Origin: Flammeovirga sp. EKP202
GTDB lineage: Bacteria > Bacteroidota > Bacteroidia > Cytophagales > Flammeovirgaceae
Length of the DNA stretch: 64,000 nucleotides
Reading direction: 5' to 3'
Assembly (NCBI RefSeq): GCF_014534745.1
Contig: NZ_JACVVP010000029.1
Span: 1-64,000 of the forward strand
A program made the translations under genes and the position numbers. Position 1 is the stretch's first letter. Each line of letters begins with the position of its first letter. Below, in pieces: positions 53,501-60,582 of this stretch. The notes below the pieces were generated by a model that did no database searches, was not told the origin of the DNA, and saw only the letters and a program-made list of their open reading frames with translations.

Positions 53501-54298
53501 GATACTGTTTTTGCTGACTTTTTAAGAATGAAGTCAAGCTTTTCACAAAGGCATTATTTGAAAAAACCGTATAAAGATTATGAGGATTTCAAAAACAGGA
53601 CCTACGGTAATACGTCAAAAAGAGCGTATGATGAAGCGTTAAGGCACATGAACCTTTTCAATGAGCTTAGTGAATTGAACCTTGATGAAAATGATGCTAC
53701 AAGTATTGAGGATAAAATACTTTTGAAATTTTCTCGCAGACTGAAGTCGGCAAATGGTCAGGTGACTGGTATGTATTACATAGACAGGTTCCGGGACAAT
53801 ATGAAAGTCTATCAATCTACGGTAAGATCTGTTATTGAGAAAAGAGGATTCAGCGAGGAGGATGATCTTGAAAAGATTGTTGAATCTGTGGAGAAAGATA
53901 TAACGACAAAGGAAACACTGAGAAAAACGCTTACATCTCCTGACTACTTCAATGAGGTAATAGAAAAAATACGAGAGTATAAAGAAACCATGAATATCGA
54001 TGGTGCAACCCCTGAAGGAAGAGCCAAGGAGTTTTCAGACCTCAACTATGTATTGTCTTATTCTTTCGCAGATATTGATCATTCTAAATGTGATATACCA
54101 ACGGTGGAGAATAAGAGGAAAATTAAAATAACACCTGCCACTAAAAGTAAGGAAAATGATTCTAGCAGTATTTCTGTTGCTGAGATTAAAAAGAAAATTG
54201 AGGCAGAGAAAAAGGCGAACATAATTAAAGTGAAAGCGAGGGCTAAACTTAAAATTGTTCGTATCAGAATGAAAAAGCTTCAATTAGAGCAAGAATAA
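50528..54298 (+). CDS. Very large SNF2-family helicase/translocase
   Basis: 1256 residues. Helicase motifs are complete: motif I FDVGVGKTITA (about 329-339), DEAHN (about 514-518), TATPFNNSP, and motifs V and VI in SSTIKEGINLQ and QQLNGRIYRQGN. A 300-residue N-terminal region and a 350-residue coiled-coil-rich C-terminus surround the motor. It should translocate on DNA using ATP. With the methyltransferase upstream it resembles DarB-like anti-restriction machinery injected with phage DNA; remodelling of the element's genome is an alternative. The basic tail matches that of the protein encoded upstream. Confidence 0.88.
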   Translation: MTLINRYTGKLDQQTKNLIKNISKVNLQGLGSVSSDLAKSFDQMVEKWNPDLTIDEIKAYNWYQHKMGLPFKNWKKSKVYNHFSLTDKEISQFVKNGVLFIKKGVEYPQPLAIFLSKNLYALEREVKAIKEDIISKYGENAYENHIRVINKFKPKALSFFNKSIADRPILKAISKFSQEHLISEYNDDLGLYLEEPTALSTAFEMYLLHLSEDELPRNMSGQFINLYYLQGARKPRDMDKKVFERDKMKAVEEGEKLYAKFLHEGISVNERMKLDRLWNEQFNGYCDIISKKVPIALEVSDSFHGFQFSLRPAQRDGVAFMDIKKSGIIAFDVGVGKTITAISQIASAMQQGRCKKPLIIVPNPTYSNWISEMFGKVDDNGKKLKGVLSGTGIKINEWYNLNNKICQENAIDFDTVVDDNTITLVTFEGLKKIGFSPSLEGDFVNEISNILEQDFHDLKKENSSYEKLIGLVPSKGQQRRDQQRRESIDNEISESTFDTVCNIDTLGFDYVVVDEAHNFKNLFGDVKKDDGESAKRFNFSGSTGSQRARQLFFVTNYIQQKFKGNIMLLTATPFNNSPLEVFSMLSYVARENLNDMNLFNLNRFFETFIDETFETVVKPNGSLDKKVVVKSFNNMLVLGKLLYNNINYKTGDEANVPRPCKINLPLTTKMVNGEAVKLPTKEQKVTYISMTERQDQNQLAIVAAANNAPKDDTGAILRMMGQSINNALSPHVFEKTPPSQLTATQFVNDSPKIKYACLCAKSVRDYHVKRNEHISGVVIYIDRGKDYFELVKQYLIQECGYKDKVKSNTGGTVSEVEIITGSTTTNKKEKIKNAFQAGEIKVIIGSSTIKEGINLQKYGTVLINCLPDWNSTGVQQLNGRIYRQGNKYGIVRLVMPLMENSMDVFIFQKLEEKTSRINTLWARGDRKNVLDEESLDPQEVKMALITDLKVLADHEIKTELMDVEGEISSLYETKKSLSEFSALKSRLNDDRDTVFADFLRMKSSFSQRHYLKKPYKDYEDFKNRTYGNTSKRAYDEALRHMNLFNELSELNLDENDATSIEDKILLKFSRRLKSANGQVTGMYYIDRFRDNMKVYQSTVRSVIEKRGFSEEDDLEKIVESVEKDITTKETLRKTLTSPDYFNEVIEKIREYKETMNIDGATPEGRAKEFSDLNYVLSYSFADIDHSKCDIPTVENKRKIKITPATKSKENDSSSISVAEIKKKIEAEKKANIIKVKARAKLKIVRIRMKKLQLEQE

Positions 54299-54319
54299 AC
54301 CTATTAACCTTTTATAAAA

Positions 54320-55492
54320 ATGTCAGTAAAAGCTAACTTAAAAAACTACCAGGAACTTTATAAAAAGCATAAATCTCTAATCGATGACAATGGCCTGACA
54401 GAAGCCATTGAACTGATTGATGATTCCAAGTCATTATATGACGATGATAAGGAAATCAAATCTATGGTGGATGAGTCACTGGATGCTCTTAACTTTCTTT
54501 TTGAGAAGAAAATTAAATCATCTGCACCTTCGCCAAGCAAGAAGAAAGGAGAAAGCAAAAATGTGAAGTCTGCAGATACTCCAAAGAATCTTTCACAGTT
54601 GAAACAATGGTTAAAGAATAATATCAATCACTATTTATATTGTGATACTCTTGCTCCTAATTTATCAGGAAAGAGAAAAATTCTTCATGTACAAACTAAT
54701 TCAGTACAATTGTCTCAGTTGTATAATAAGGAAGGATCTTGGTTAGAATTAAATAAAGCAAGTGATTTTACTTTTCATGATACCTACTTTTCCATTGATT
54801 CATTTGATGGTGAGATAAAATATTTTTACATAGAATCTGATTATTTAAAACAGAAGAAAGGTAAAAGTACTGCTAAAAAAAGTGTTACTCCCAAAAAGAA
54901 AAGTACTCCTGCCTGTTCTAATAAAAATAGAACGCTCGTGTTTGCATTCTCTGATGATTTAAAACTGATCAGAAGGTTCAAAACATTTATTGGTAAAGAG
55001 AAAAATAAAAAGCAGTTTCTTTCTCTGTTCAGAGCTTTTGAAAGAGCAATCACTGAGAAAAAGATTGATAAAAACAGCCCTTACAAAGAAACAATCAATA
55101 CTATCCACTCAGCTCTTACTAAAGTAATTAACGACTTGGAGAAAGAACAGGATCTCGCTCAGATTTATGTTAAGAATGATTTTGAAGAAACAATACTCAA
55201 ACTAACCAACCAAACATCAATCAGGACTTCTGTGAGGCTTTTGAAACGATTTATTACAGTTGAAGGCGGTGATTTTTTAGGTAATATAAAAAGGCTTGAA
55301 ACACTTCGTAATGCATTTGAATCGGCCCTTTCTAAAGGGAAAGTATGTGAAGGAGACATTTACTATAAAGAAGTTCACAACGCTAAAAAATCATTGATAA
55401 AGGCCATAGAAAATGGAGGTAAGGTTTCTATTTCCAAACAAGAATTGAATGGTTTAAATGGTATCTGTAATTGTAACACCCAGTTAAACTAA
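54320..55492 (+). CDS. Hypothetical late protein
   Basis: 390 residues, Lys/Ser-rich, not recognised. The N-terminal part is helical (LTEAIELIDDSKSLYDDDKE). A central beta-rich piece follows (ILHVQTNSVQLSQLY; FDGEIKYFYIESDYL), then a helical C-terminus and the ending LNGLNGICNCNTQLN, which carries the GL-N-G motif common in this element's structural proteins. It lies between the helicase and the ATPase, so a DNA-processing or packaging role would fit. Confidence 0.6.
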   Translation: MSVKANLKNYQELYKKHKSLIDDNGLTEAIELIDDSKSLYDDDKEIKSMVDESLDALNFLFEKKIKSSAPSPSKKKGESKNVKSADTPKNLSQLKQWLKNNINHYLYCDTLAPNLSGKRKILHVQTNSVQLSQLYNKEGSWLELNKASDFTFHDTYFSIDSFDGEIKYFYIESDYLKQKKGKSTAKKSVTPKKKSTPACSNKNRTLVFAFSDDLKLIRRFKTFIGKEKNKKQFLSLFRAFERAITEKKIDKNSPYKETINTIHSALTKVINDLEKEQDLAQIYVKNDFEETILKLTNQTSIRTSVRLLKRFITVEGGDFLGNIKRLETLRNAFESALSKGKVCEGDIYYKEVHNAKKSLIKAIENGGKVSISKQELNGLNGICNCNTQLN

Positions 55493-55519
55493 TCTGAAAC
55501 TCTAATCAAAAGCTAACAG

Positions 55520-56386
55520 ATGAACATAGATTTAAGAAAAGTTCCTGCTGATATTAAAAAAATATATCAGCAGGCATTAAAGTATGATGATAATATTTCT
55601 CTCAGAATCATAGAACAGGAAATTAAAAAGCATTACCCGAAAGCAATCAAGAAAAGTGTTTCAAAAACCGCTTCACCAAGAAAAAAAACAGCTGTAAGGA
55701 AAAAAGTAACTATTCAGGAGAATAAGAAATCAGTAGGCAGTCTTGGTGCTATCCGTATTGATAAAACAAGACCTTCTACAAATCTGATTCAATTACCTAC
55801 AATCGTTGGTGACTTCTTAGAAAATGTGGAAAGGAAAGAATATGCTTTAGTGCTCAGAGGCCAAAAGGGAGCAGGAAAATCTACCCTTCTGTTTCAGATT
55901 ATGAATGCATTCGGTATTGCAGGTTATAGTGTTTGCTTCTTTTCATTGGAAATGGCTGGAGACAGTAAGTTGATCTCAAATATGAGAGACAAACATATCT
56001 CTTCACATGCTCAAAGAAATACCTACATCGTATCAGATACTCCCAATGGTATTAAAGATTTGGAAGAAGCTGCTCAAAAGTTTGATGTAGTCGCCATTGA
56101 CAGTTTTTCAAAGATCAAAGGAACAAAACAGGATGATTTTGACTACCTCAGAAAAAAATACCCTAATACCTTCTTCTTAGTCATTTTTCAATCTACCACA
56201 GCAGGAACAGCAAGAGGGGGAACCATGAGTGAATATGATGCCCAATGTGTCATTCAATGCGATGTTCCGGGAGTAGCATATTGTGAAAAGAATAGATACT
56301 CAGATGGGGAGGCGATCTATTATGATATTCATAATAAAAAGATTGTAGATGAAGCTCTACCTAAAAAATCAAAAAGAAGAAAATAA
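55520..56386 (+). CDS. RecA/RadA-like ATPase
   Basis: 288 residues. An N-terminal basic linker leads to a P-loop domain with Walker A (LRGQKGAGKSTLLF, about 112-125) and Walker B (FDVVAIDSFSK). The following QSTTAGTARGGTMSEYDAQC matches the RadA/DnaB/KaiC-type QxN/R-G-G region. It is not an FtsK/A32-type packaging ATPase or a large terminase by motif. It could act in recombination, helicase loading or, in this unusual virus, packaging. The end is basic (KKSKRRK). Confidence 0.78.
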   Translation: MNIDLRKVPADIKKIYQQALKYDDNISLRIIEQEIKKHYPKAIKKSVSKTASPRKKTAVRKKVTIQENKKSVGSLGAIRIDKTRPSTNLIQLPTIVGDFLENVERKEYALVLRGQKGAGKSTLLFQIMNAFGIAGYSVCFFSLEMAGDSKLISNMRDKHISSHAQRNTYIVSDTPNGIKDLEEAAQKFDVVAIDSFSKIKGTKQDDFDYLRKKYPNTFFLVIFQSTTAGTARGGTMSEYDAQCVIQCDVPGVAYCEKNRYSDGEAIYYDIHNKKIVDEALPKKSKRRK

Positions 56387-56414
56387 ATAGTAATAACCCA
56401 AAATCAACAAACAA

Positions 56415-57083
56415 ATGATGTCATTCATTAAACCAATTTTAATAAAGGCAAAGAACTATATCTGGCCCAAATTCAAAGCACATGGATTAGAAACAATCCT
56501 CATTCTATTTTCCACTTTTCTACTCTGTTTTTGCATCTATAAAATAGATAAACTGCAAGAAGAAAGAGAAAAGGTTAAAGCATTTGAAAAGCTGTTAGAA
56601 GGAAAGGAGCAAAAGTTAGAAACTTATACTAATATAAATGGTGATTTAACCTACCAAATTGAAGCATTGAAACTATCTAAAAGTACAATGAAAGAGATGT
56701 ACGATCAAAAGGAATTTCAATGGCTCTCAAAATTTGAAAACCTAAAGAAAAAATATCAGAACCTGGAAAGTGCTTATCAAATCTCTCTCAATGTTAACGA
56801 AAGAGTTGAGAATTTATCAATTACAGATACGGTAATCAAAATAGGGGTAGATACAGTAAAAGTTTATAATGCTATTACTCATAAAGATAAATTCATGGAT
56901 CTTAAGGTCTTGTGGGATTCGACTAAGACCGCTCAAATTGAATATAGTGTTTTGGCTCCTGTTGAAATTATTTCCTATTGGGAACGGAAATGGTTTTTGG
57001 GTAAGAAAAAATGGAAGTTTGAGATTGTTTCAAGTAATGAAAATGTAAAAATCAAAGATGCTTTTTCAATAATTTCAAAATAA
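56415..57083 (+). CDS. Spanin-like membrane-anchored coiled-coil protein
   Basis: 222 residues. A transmembrane helix at about 20-40 (ETILILFSTFLLCFCIY) is followed by a periplasmic coiled coil (about 45-115; EREKVKAFEKLLEGKEQKLE) and a beta-rich end (WFLGKKKWKFEIVSSNENVK). The shape and the aromatic/basic end resemble DUF6549-type proteins of Bacteroidota phages, thought to be Rz/i-spanin-like. It would complete a lysis set with the lysozyme and the holin candidate. Last gene before a strong terminator. Confidence 0.65.
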   Translation: MMSFIKPILIKAKNYIWPKFKAHGLETILILFSTFLLCFCIYKIDKLQEEREKVKAFEKLLEGKEQKLETYTNINGDLTYQIEALKLSKSTMKEMYDQKEFQWLSKFENLKKKYQNLESAYQISLNVNERVENLSITDTVIKIGVDTVKVYNAITHKDKFMDLKVLWDSTKTAQIEYSVLAPVEIISYWERKWFLGKKKWKFEIVSSNENVKIKDAFSIISK

Positions 57084-57148
57084 CACATTGCACGATTTTG
57101 ATAATTGTAACTGATGTTATAATATTGAGTATGAATCGTTAAGCAGTT

Positions 57149-57187
57149 AAGCCCTCCTCTATTTTAGAGTTGGGCTTTTTGTTTTTT
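57149..57187 (+). terminator. Terminator at the end of the late region
   Basis: AAGCCC (57149-57154) pairs with GGGCTT (57172-57177); inside, CTCTA (57157-57161) pairs with TAGAG (57165-57169). A T-rich run follows. It marks the end of the long phage-like transcript. Confidence 0.8.
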
Positions 57188-57287
57188 ATTAATTGTAAAC
57201 CTCAAATATTGATGGTTGTCATTTTTCCAGTCAAACAAACATTGCTATATTCATTATAGCAAGCAACTGAACTAAAACTTTCTATTT

Positions 57288-58133
57288 ATGAATAACACTC
57301 TCATAGAACAATCTCCTGATAAGCAAGTGAAAAAATGTATTGATTGCAATGAACTTATTGATGCTCATGCAAGGAAATGCTTTCACTGTGGAAGTTATCA
57401 AAACCATTTTAATAAAATTTATAAGATACAAGTTCTGCTTGCATTACTAATAGCTTTATTTTCTGTAATGGGCTTAACTGTACCTCTTATAAAGTCAACT
57501 CTTTTTCCTCCTAAACACGAAGTTTCATTAAAAAAATTAGATGTAAAAAGAGTTTTTGTTGATAATATAAAACTTATAAGTTCCAATAGAGCAGGAGTAT
57601 TTAGTATCTCTTATGATATTAAGCTTAATATTGATTTTCGAATAAAAAATGTAGGTAACAAACCAATGTTAATTAATGGTATTTATACAAAGATCAAAGA
57701 TATAAAATTCGAAAATTATAAGGTAACAAATAGTGATTTTGACTTTGTTGTAAAACCTAAAAGTTATTTGGATACAACCCTCCTGATTAAAATGAAATCT
57801 GATTTGAAATATAATTCTGAGGTATTTTTGTATGATGTAATGATATCAGAGGATACTAAAACACTAGTTACTAGAGAACCTCAAAAAAATATTGATAAAG
57901 TCTATACCAAAATTATTTCGGATTTTGGTATTAATGATTTGAAGGAATCAAACAAACATTTATTAAAAGGTAGTTTTAATAAATTAATCATATCACTTTT
58001 AATAGATACAGATGATGATATTAATTCTGAAACAGTATTTTATGGGGATAAGACCATACAATCATTAAAAGTAAAGACTGACCGTTTGTTTACAGTATTT
58101 ACAGAACGGCCTTCTGACAGTTATAATAAATAA
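57288..58133 (+). CDS. Membrane protein with N-terminal zinc ribbon
   Basis: 281 residues. A four-Cys ribbon opens it (VKKCIDCNELIDAHARKCFH, then C), followed by a transmembrane helix at about 52-72 (VLLALLIALFSVMGLTV). The rest is an extracellular or periplasmic beta-rich domain (SYDIKLNIDFRIKNVGNKPM). No function known. It has its own promoter region after the element terminator, so it is probably an accessory gene. Confidence 0.65.
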   Translation: MNNTLIEQSPDKQVKKCIDCNELIDAHARKCFHCGSYQNHFNKIYKIQVLLALLIALFSVMGLTVPLIKSTLFPPKHEVSLKKLDVKRVFVDNIKLISSNRAGVFSISYDIKLNIDFRIKNVGNKPMLINGIYTKIKDIKFENYKVTNSDFDFVVKPKSYLDTTLLIKMKSDLKYNSEVFLYDVMISEDTKTLVTREPQKNIDKVYTKIISDFGINDLKESNKHLLKGSFNKLIISLLIDTDDDINSETVFYGDKTIQSLKVKTDRLFTVFTERPSDSYNK

Positions 58134-58460
58134 AAATAATTATTTCTTTTCCATATACCTCGAAAATACCCATTAGCAGTTTTCTTTTCCCTTATATACC
58201 TTAAAGATATTAGTGGTGGGTATACCATAAGCTTTTTATACTAGCTGTAATTTCATTTCAGATTTTAGTATAATGTTTATATTAATAAAGTAGAACGTAC
58301 TGAGATTACGTTCTACCTCCTTATCTTTATAAGATAAGTTTATAATGTATGTATGACGATGGACTGAAAATGAACAAACAAAGACTATAATTTTATCCAA
58401 CCGTCACATTTTAAGCTTGACTAAACAACATCTTTTTACCTTAACCTAACCAATTGTATC
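58134..58460. other. 327-bp gap with two adjacent perfect hairpins
   Basis: GTAGAACGTA (58290-58299) pairs with TACGTTCTAC (58307-58316), and directly after it CTTATCTT (58320-58327) pairs with AAGATAAG (58331-58338). Neither is followed by a T-run. They could be regulator sites, a small RNA or an element boundary signal. No gene is supported here. Confidence 0.55.
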
Positions 58461-60359
58461 ATGTATAATTTTCTAACCAAAGAAGAAGTATTCCAAAAAT
58501 TTAAGTCTAGTAACGAACTTCTAAGCGACCTATCTCTTTCTTCTGAAGAAATAACAAAGTACTATGGGTACTTTTTGGCTAAAGATAAAAATGAAATTGA
58601 ACTAGAAAATAAGCGAAGGGAGGAGGAGCATCGTAAAGAGATGGAGCGGCGTGAACACCTGTTAAAGGTACAACAAGCTGCTTTTGATAAGAAGAAGGTT
58701 TTATTTCAGAAAAGGGAAAGGGAGGAAGTTAAACTTCAAAAGGCTCTTCAAGAACTTGAAAAAGCGTTAGCAGGAGGTCTATTAACAGAAGGTATGATCT
58801 TAAAGCTCGGGTATGATTTGGAAGAAATCATTAAGGCAAAAGGTTGGAAGAGGATTATTCTAGATGAGGAGAATAGTTACAGAGAAGCAGTTGCAACATT
58901 AAAAGCAAATACAAATAACAAAGATTTAAAACATTTATACGCTTATGATGAGAAAGGAAATGTTGTTCTGCCTAATGAAGCCTTGCAACACCTGAATTAT
59001 TATCAAGATCAATTTAAAAAGATTCCACTTCATCTGGTTAAAAGGAAAGGAGCTAGAAATCATTTTGCGATTACTTGCAATGATTCCTTTATGAAGTCAG
59101 AATATTATGAAAGGTATAAAGAAAGTGAAAGTGAATCTCCTTTACATAAAGCGTTGAAATTTGACTTGCTTCGAACGCAGAGACTAGATATACATGGCGA
59201 ACTATTTTTTTTCGAAAAAGAAGAAATAAAGCAAGAGTACTATTATAAGATTGATGGTAAGCCTATCAGGTTTGATATGGCTATTGTTAGAAGAGGAGAA
59301 GAAAAACCATATATAGCCATTGAGTTTGCAGTTACGCATCCAGTAGATTTATCCAAAAAGAAGGCAATTCTAAATGCTAATATATTATTGATTGAAAAGA
59401 ATTATAAAACAGACGACAAAACAATCCTAACCAATGAAAATTACATCGAAAAGGAAATTCTTAAAAGCATTAGTATCAACGGACAACATTACGATGCTAA
59501 ATACGGATTTAGAGCTGACACAATTAGAGACGAAGAAGGTAGAATTGAGGAACTTAATAGAGAGGTTGAAAAATACGATAAAGAAAGAAGAGATCTCCTT
59601 AAAACCAAAGAGTATGAGGTTGAGCGAATTGAAGAACTCGAAGGAGAAATTGAATATGGACAATTACAGCTTAGAAAAGCGAAAGGTGAGGATGAACAGT
59701 ATTTGGAGAGTATTAAAAGAAAGAGAAGAGATCTTTGGGAAACCTCTAAAGGAGATGGAACAGTTGAGAGAAAGATTGAAGGATATAGAGGACAATTACA
59801 CAAAAGAGAAAGAGAATATTCAGAATCAATACAGAAAGGATGTAGAGCTGCTGAAGAAAGAAAGGATGCATTCAATAGAGAAACCAAAGCGATTAGAGAG
59901 GGAATTATTGGAGACTTTAAAACAAAAAAAGGGACATATAGACAGTCTCTTACTGAATATAGAGAATCTGAAACAAGAGTTAGAGAAGAGGAAGAAGGAT
60001 ATAGAGAGCAACTTGTTGAGTTATCAGAAGAAGAGAGAGAAAGAACTGACGGAATTGATCAACAATTTAGAGAACGAGAAGAACCATATAAAACAGAAAT
60101 ACAGTTGTTTGGAGAGCGAGAACAGCAACAGTATGAACAGAAATATAGAGAGCTTAAAACAAGAAAATACCAAATTGAACTCTCAAATAACTCAGCTAGA
60201 GCTAGAATTAAAAACCTTGAAGGAGCAATCGGGACAGAACGAAGCAAAAAGTCTAAAAGACTTATCCAACAGGAAAGAGAAGCAGGAATTAGAGATGCAA
60301 GAATTAATAGACTTAAAGGAGAAATTAAAAGCTTGAGGTTGATATCTGATAAGGGGTGA
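58461..60359 (+). CDS. CoiA-like nuclease with coiled-coil tail; C-terminal frame probably shifted
   Basis: 632 residues in this frame. An N-terminal coiled coil (about 40-110; RREEEHRKEMERREHLLKVQ) is followed by a PD-(D/E)xK-type nuclease region as in CoiA: SPLHKALKFDLLRTQ (about 226), RFDMAIVRRGE (Asp about 272) and YIAIEFAVTHPVD (Glu about 288). From about residue 360 it becomes Arg/Glu/Gly-rich and repetitive, while the +1 frame over the same DNA gives a regular Leu-rich coiled coil (59434-60336). The true protein probably passes from this frame into +1 near 59700, by mutation, sequencing error or programmed frameshift. A defence role is plausible. Confidence 0.6.
   Translation: MYNFLTKEEVFQKFKSSNELLSDLSLSSEEITKYYGYFLAKDKNEIELENKRREEEHRKEMERREHLLKVQQAAFDKKKVLFQKREREEVKLQKALQELEKALAGGLLTEGMILKLGYDLEEIIKAKGWKRIILDEENSYREAVATLKANTNNKDLKHLYAYDEKGNVVLPNEALQHLNYYQDQFKKIPLHLVKRKGARNHFAITCNDSFMKSEYYERYKESESESPLHKALKFDLLRTQRLDIHGELFFFEKEEIKQEYYYKIDGKPIRFDMAIVRRGEEKPYIAIEFAVTHPVDLSKKKAILNANILLIEKNYKTDDKTILTNENYIEKEILKSISINGQHYDAKYGFRADTIRDEEGRIEELNREVEKYDKERRDLLKTKEYEVERIEELEGEIEYGQLQLRKAKGEDEQYLESIKRKRRDLWETSKGDGTVERKIEGYRGQLHKREREYSESIQKGCRAAEERKDAFNRETKAIREGIIGDFKTKKGTYRQSLTEYRESETRVREEEEGYREQLVELSEEERERTDGIDQQFREREEPYKTEIQLFGEREQQQYEQKYRELKTRKYQIELSNNSARARIKNLEGAIGTERSKKSKRLIQQEREAGIRDARINRLKGEIKSLRLISDKG
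59434..60336 (+). CDS. Leu-rich coiled coil in the +1 frame of the CoiA-like gene (likely its true C-terminus)
   Basis: 300 residues counted from an internal ATG, which is probably not a real start because the other frame still encodes nuclease sequence there. The later part has classic heptads (MEQLRERLKDIEDNYTKEKE; IENLKQELEKRKKDIESNLL; LELELKTLKEQSG) and uses leucine codons freely, whereas the overlapping frame has almost none. I regard it as the real tail of the nuclease gene, from about 59700 onward. Confidence 0.5.
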   Translation: MKITSKRKFLKALVSTDNITMLNTDLELTQLETKKVELRNLIERLKNTIKKEEISLKPKSMRLSELKNSKEKLNMDNYSLEKRKVRMNSIWRVLKEREEIFGKPLKEMEQLRERLKDIEDNYTKEKENIQNQYRKDVELLKKERMHSIEKPKRLERELLETLKQKKGHIDSLLLNIENLKQELEKRKKDIESNLLSYQKKREKELTELINNLENEKNHIKQKYSCLESENSNSMNRNIESLKQENTKLNSQITQLELELKTLKEQSGQNEAKSLKDLSNRKEKQELEMQELIDLKEKLKA

Positions 60360-60480
60360 TTTATGATCAATTTATTCTATTTGTAATAGTTGACTAATAC
60401 TTTTTTTATCTTAAGTCATATATATGAGAGACTTCAATGACAGTATTTAAGTAAGCGTTATAAAAATTGATATTTACTTT

Positions 60481-60517
60481 AATGGTTATTTTATAAAAAA
60501 AAACTAAAATAACCATT
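60481..60517. repeat. 13-bp perfect inverted repeat upstream of the XRE-ImmA gene
   Basis: AATGGTTATTTTA (60481-60493) and TAAAATAACCATT (60505-60517) are perfectly complementary, loop of 11 A-rich bases, followed by AGAATTTTTTTC. It may terminate the nuclease gene or serve as operator for the HTH protein starting at 60583. Confidence 0.65.
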
Positions 60518-60582
60518 AGAATTTTTTTCATTTAAAAATATTAATATTACTTTTATGATATATTAAACTTAAAATTAGAAAA

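Larger units (their letters stand above)
24960..57290. mobile_element. Integrated phage-like element, possibly a tailless membrane-containing prophage or phage-plasmid
   Basis: Limits are approximate. The left edge is between the host sigma-54-type regulator and an HTH repressor-like gene. The right edge is placed after the spanin-like gene and its terminator at 57149, but could extend to about 60500. Inside are a divergent repressor/early switch, replication functions with iteron-like repeats, one long plus-strand late region, a virion-like cysteine peptidase, spike-like proteins, a GH108 lysozyme, a spanin-like protein, and a methyltransferase/helicase pair. No terminase, portal, tail or integrase was recognised. 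Unusually many proteins carry a membrane segment. The phage nature is well supported; the tailless lipid-containing morphology is inference. Confidence 0.65.

Noticed and set aside
25078..57083. Conjugative or integrative conjugative element
   Set aside because: No relaxase, coupling protein or type IV secretion/Tra gene was recognised, while lysozyme, spanin-like and spike-like genes favour a phage.
59489..60370. Minus-strand Ser/Leu/Phe-rich open frames
   Set aside because: They are antisense shadows of the purine-rich coiled-coil coding region on the plus strand.
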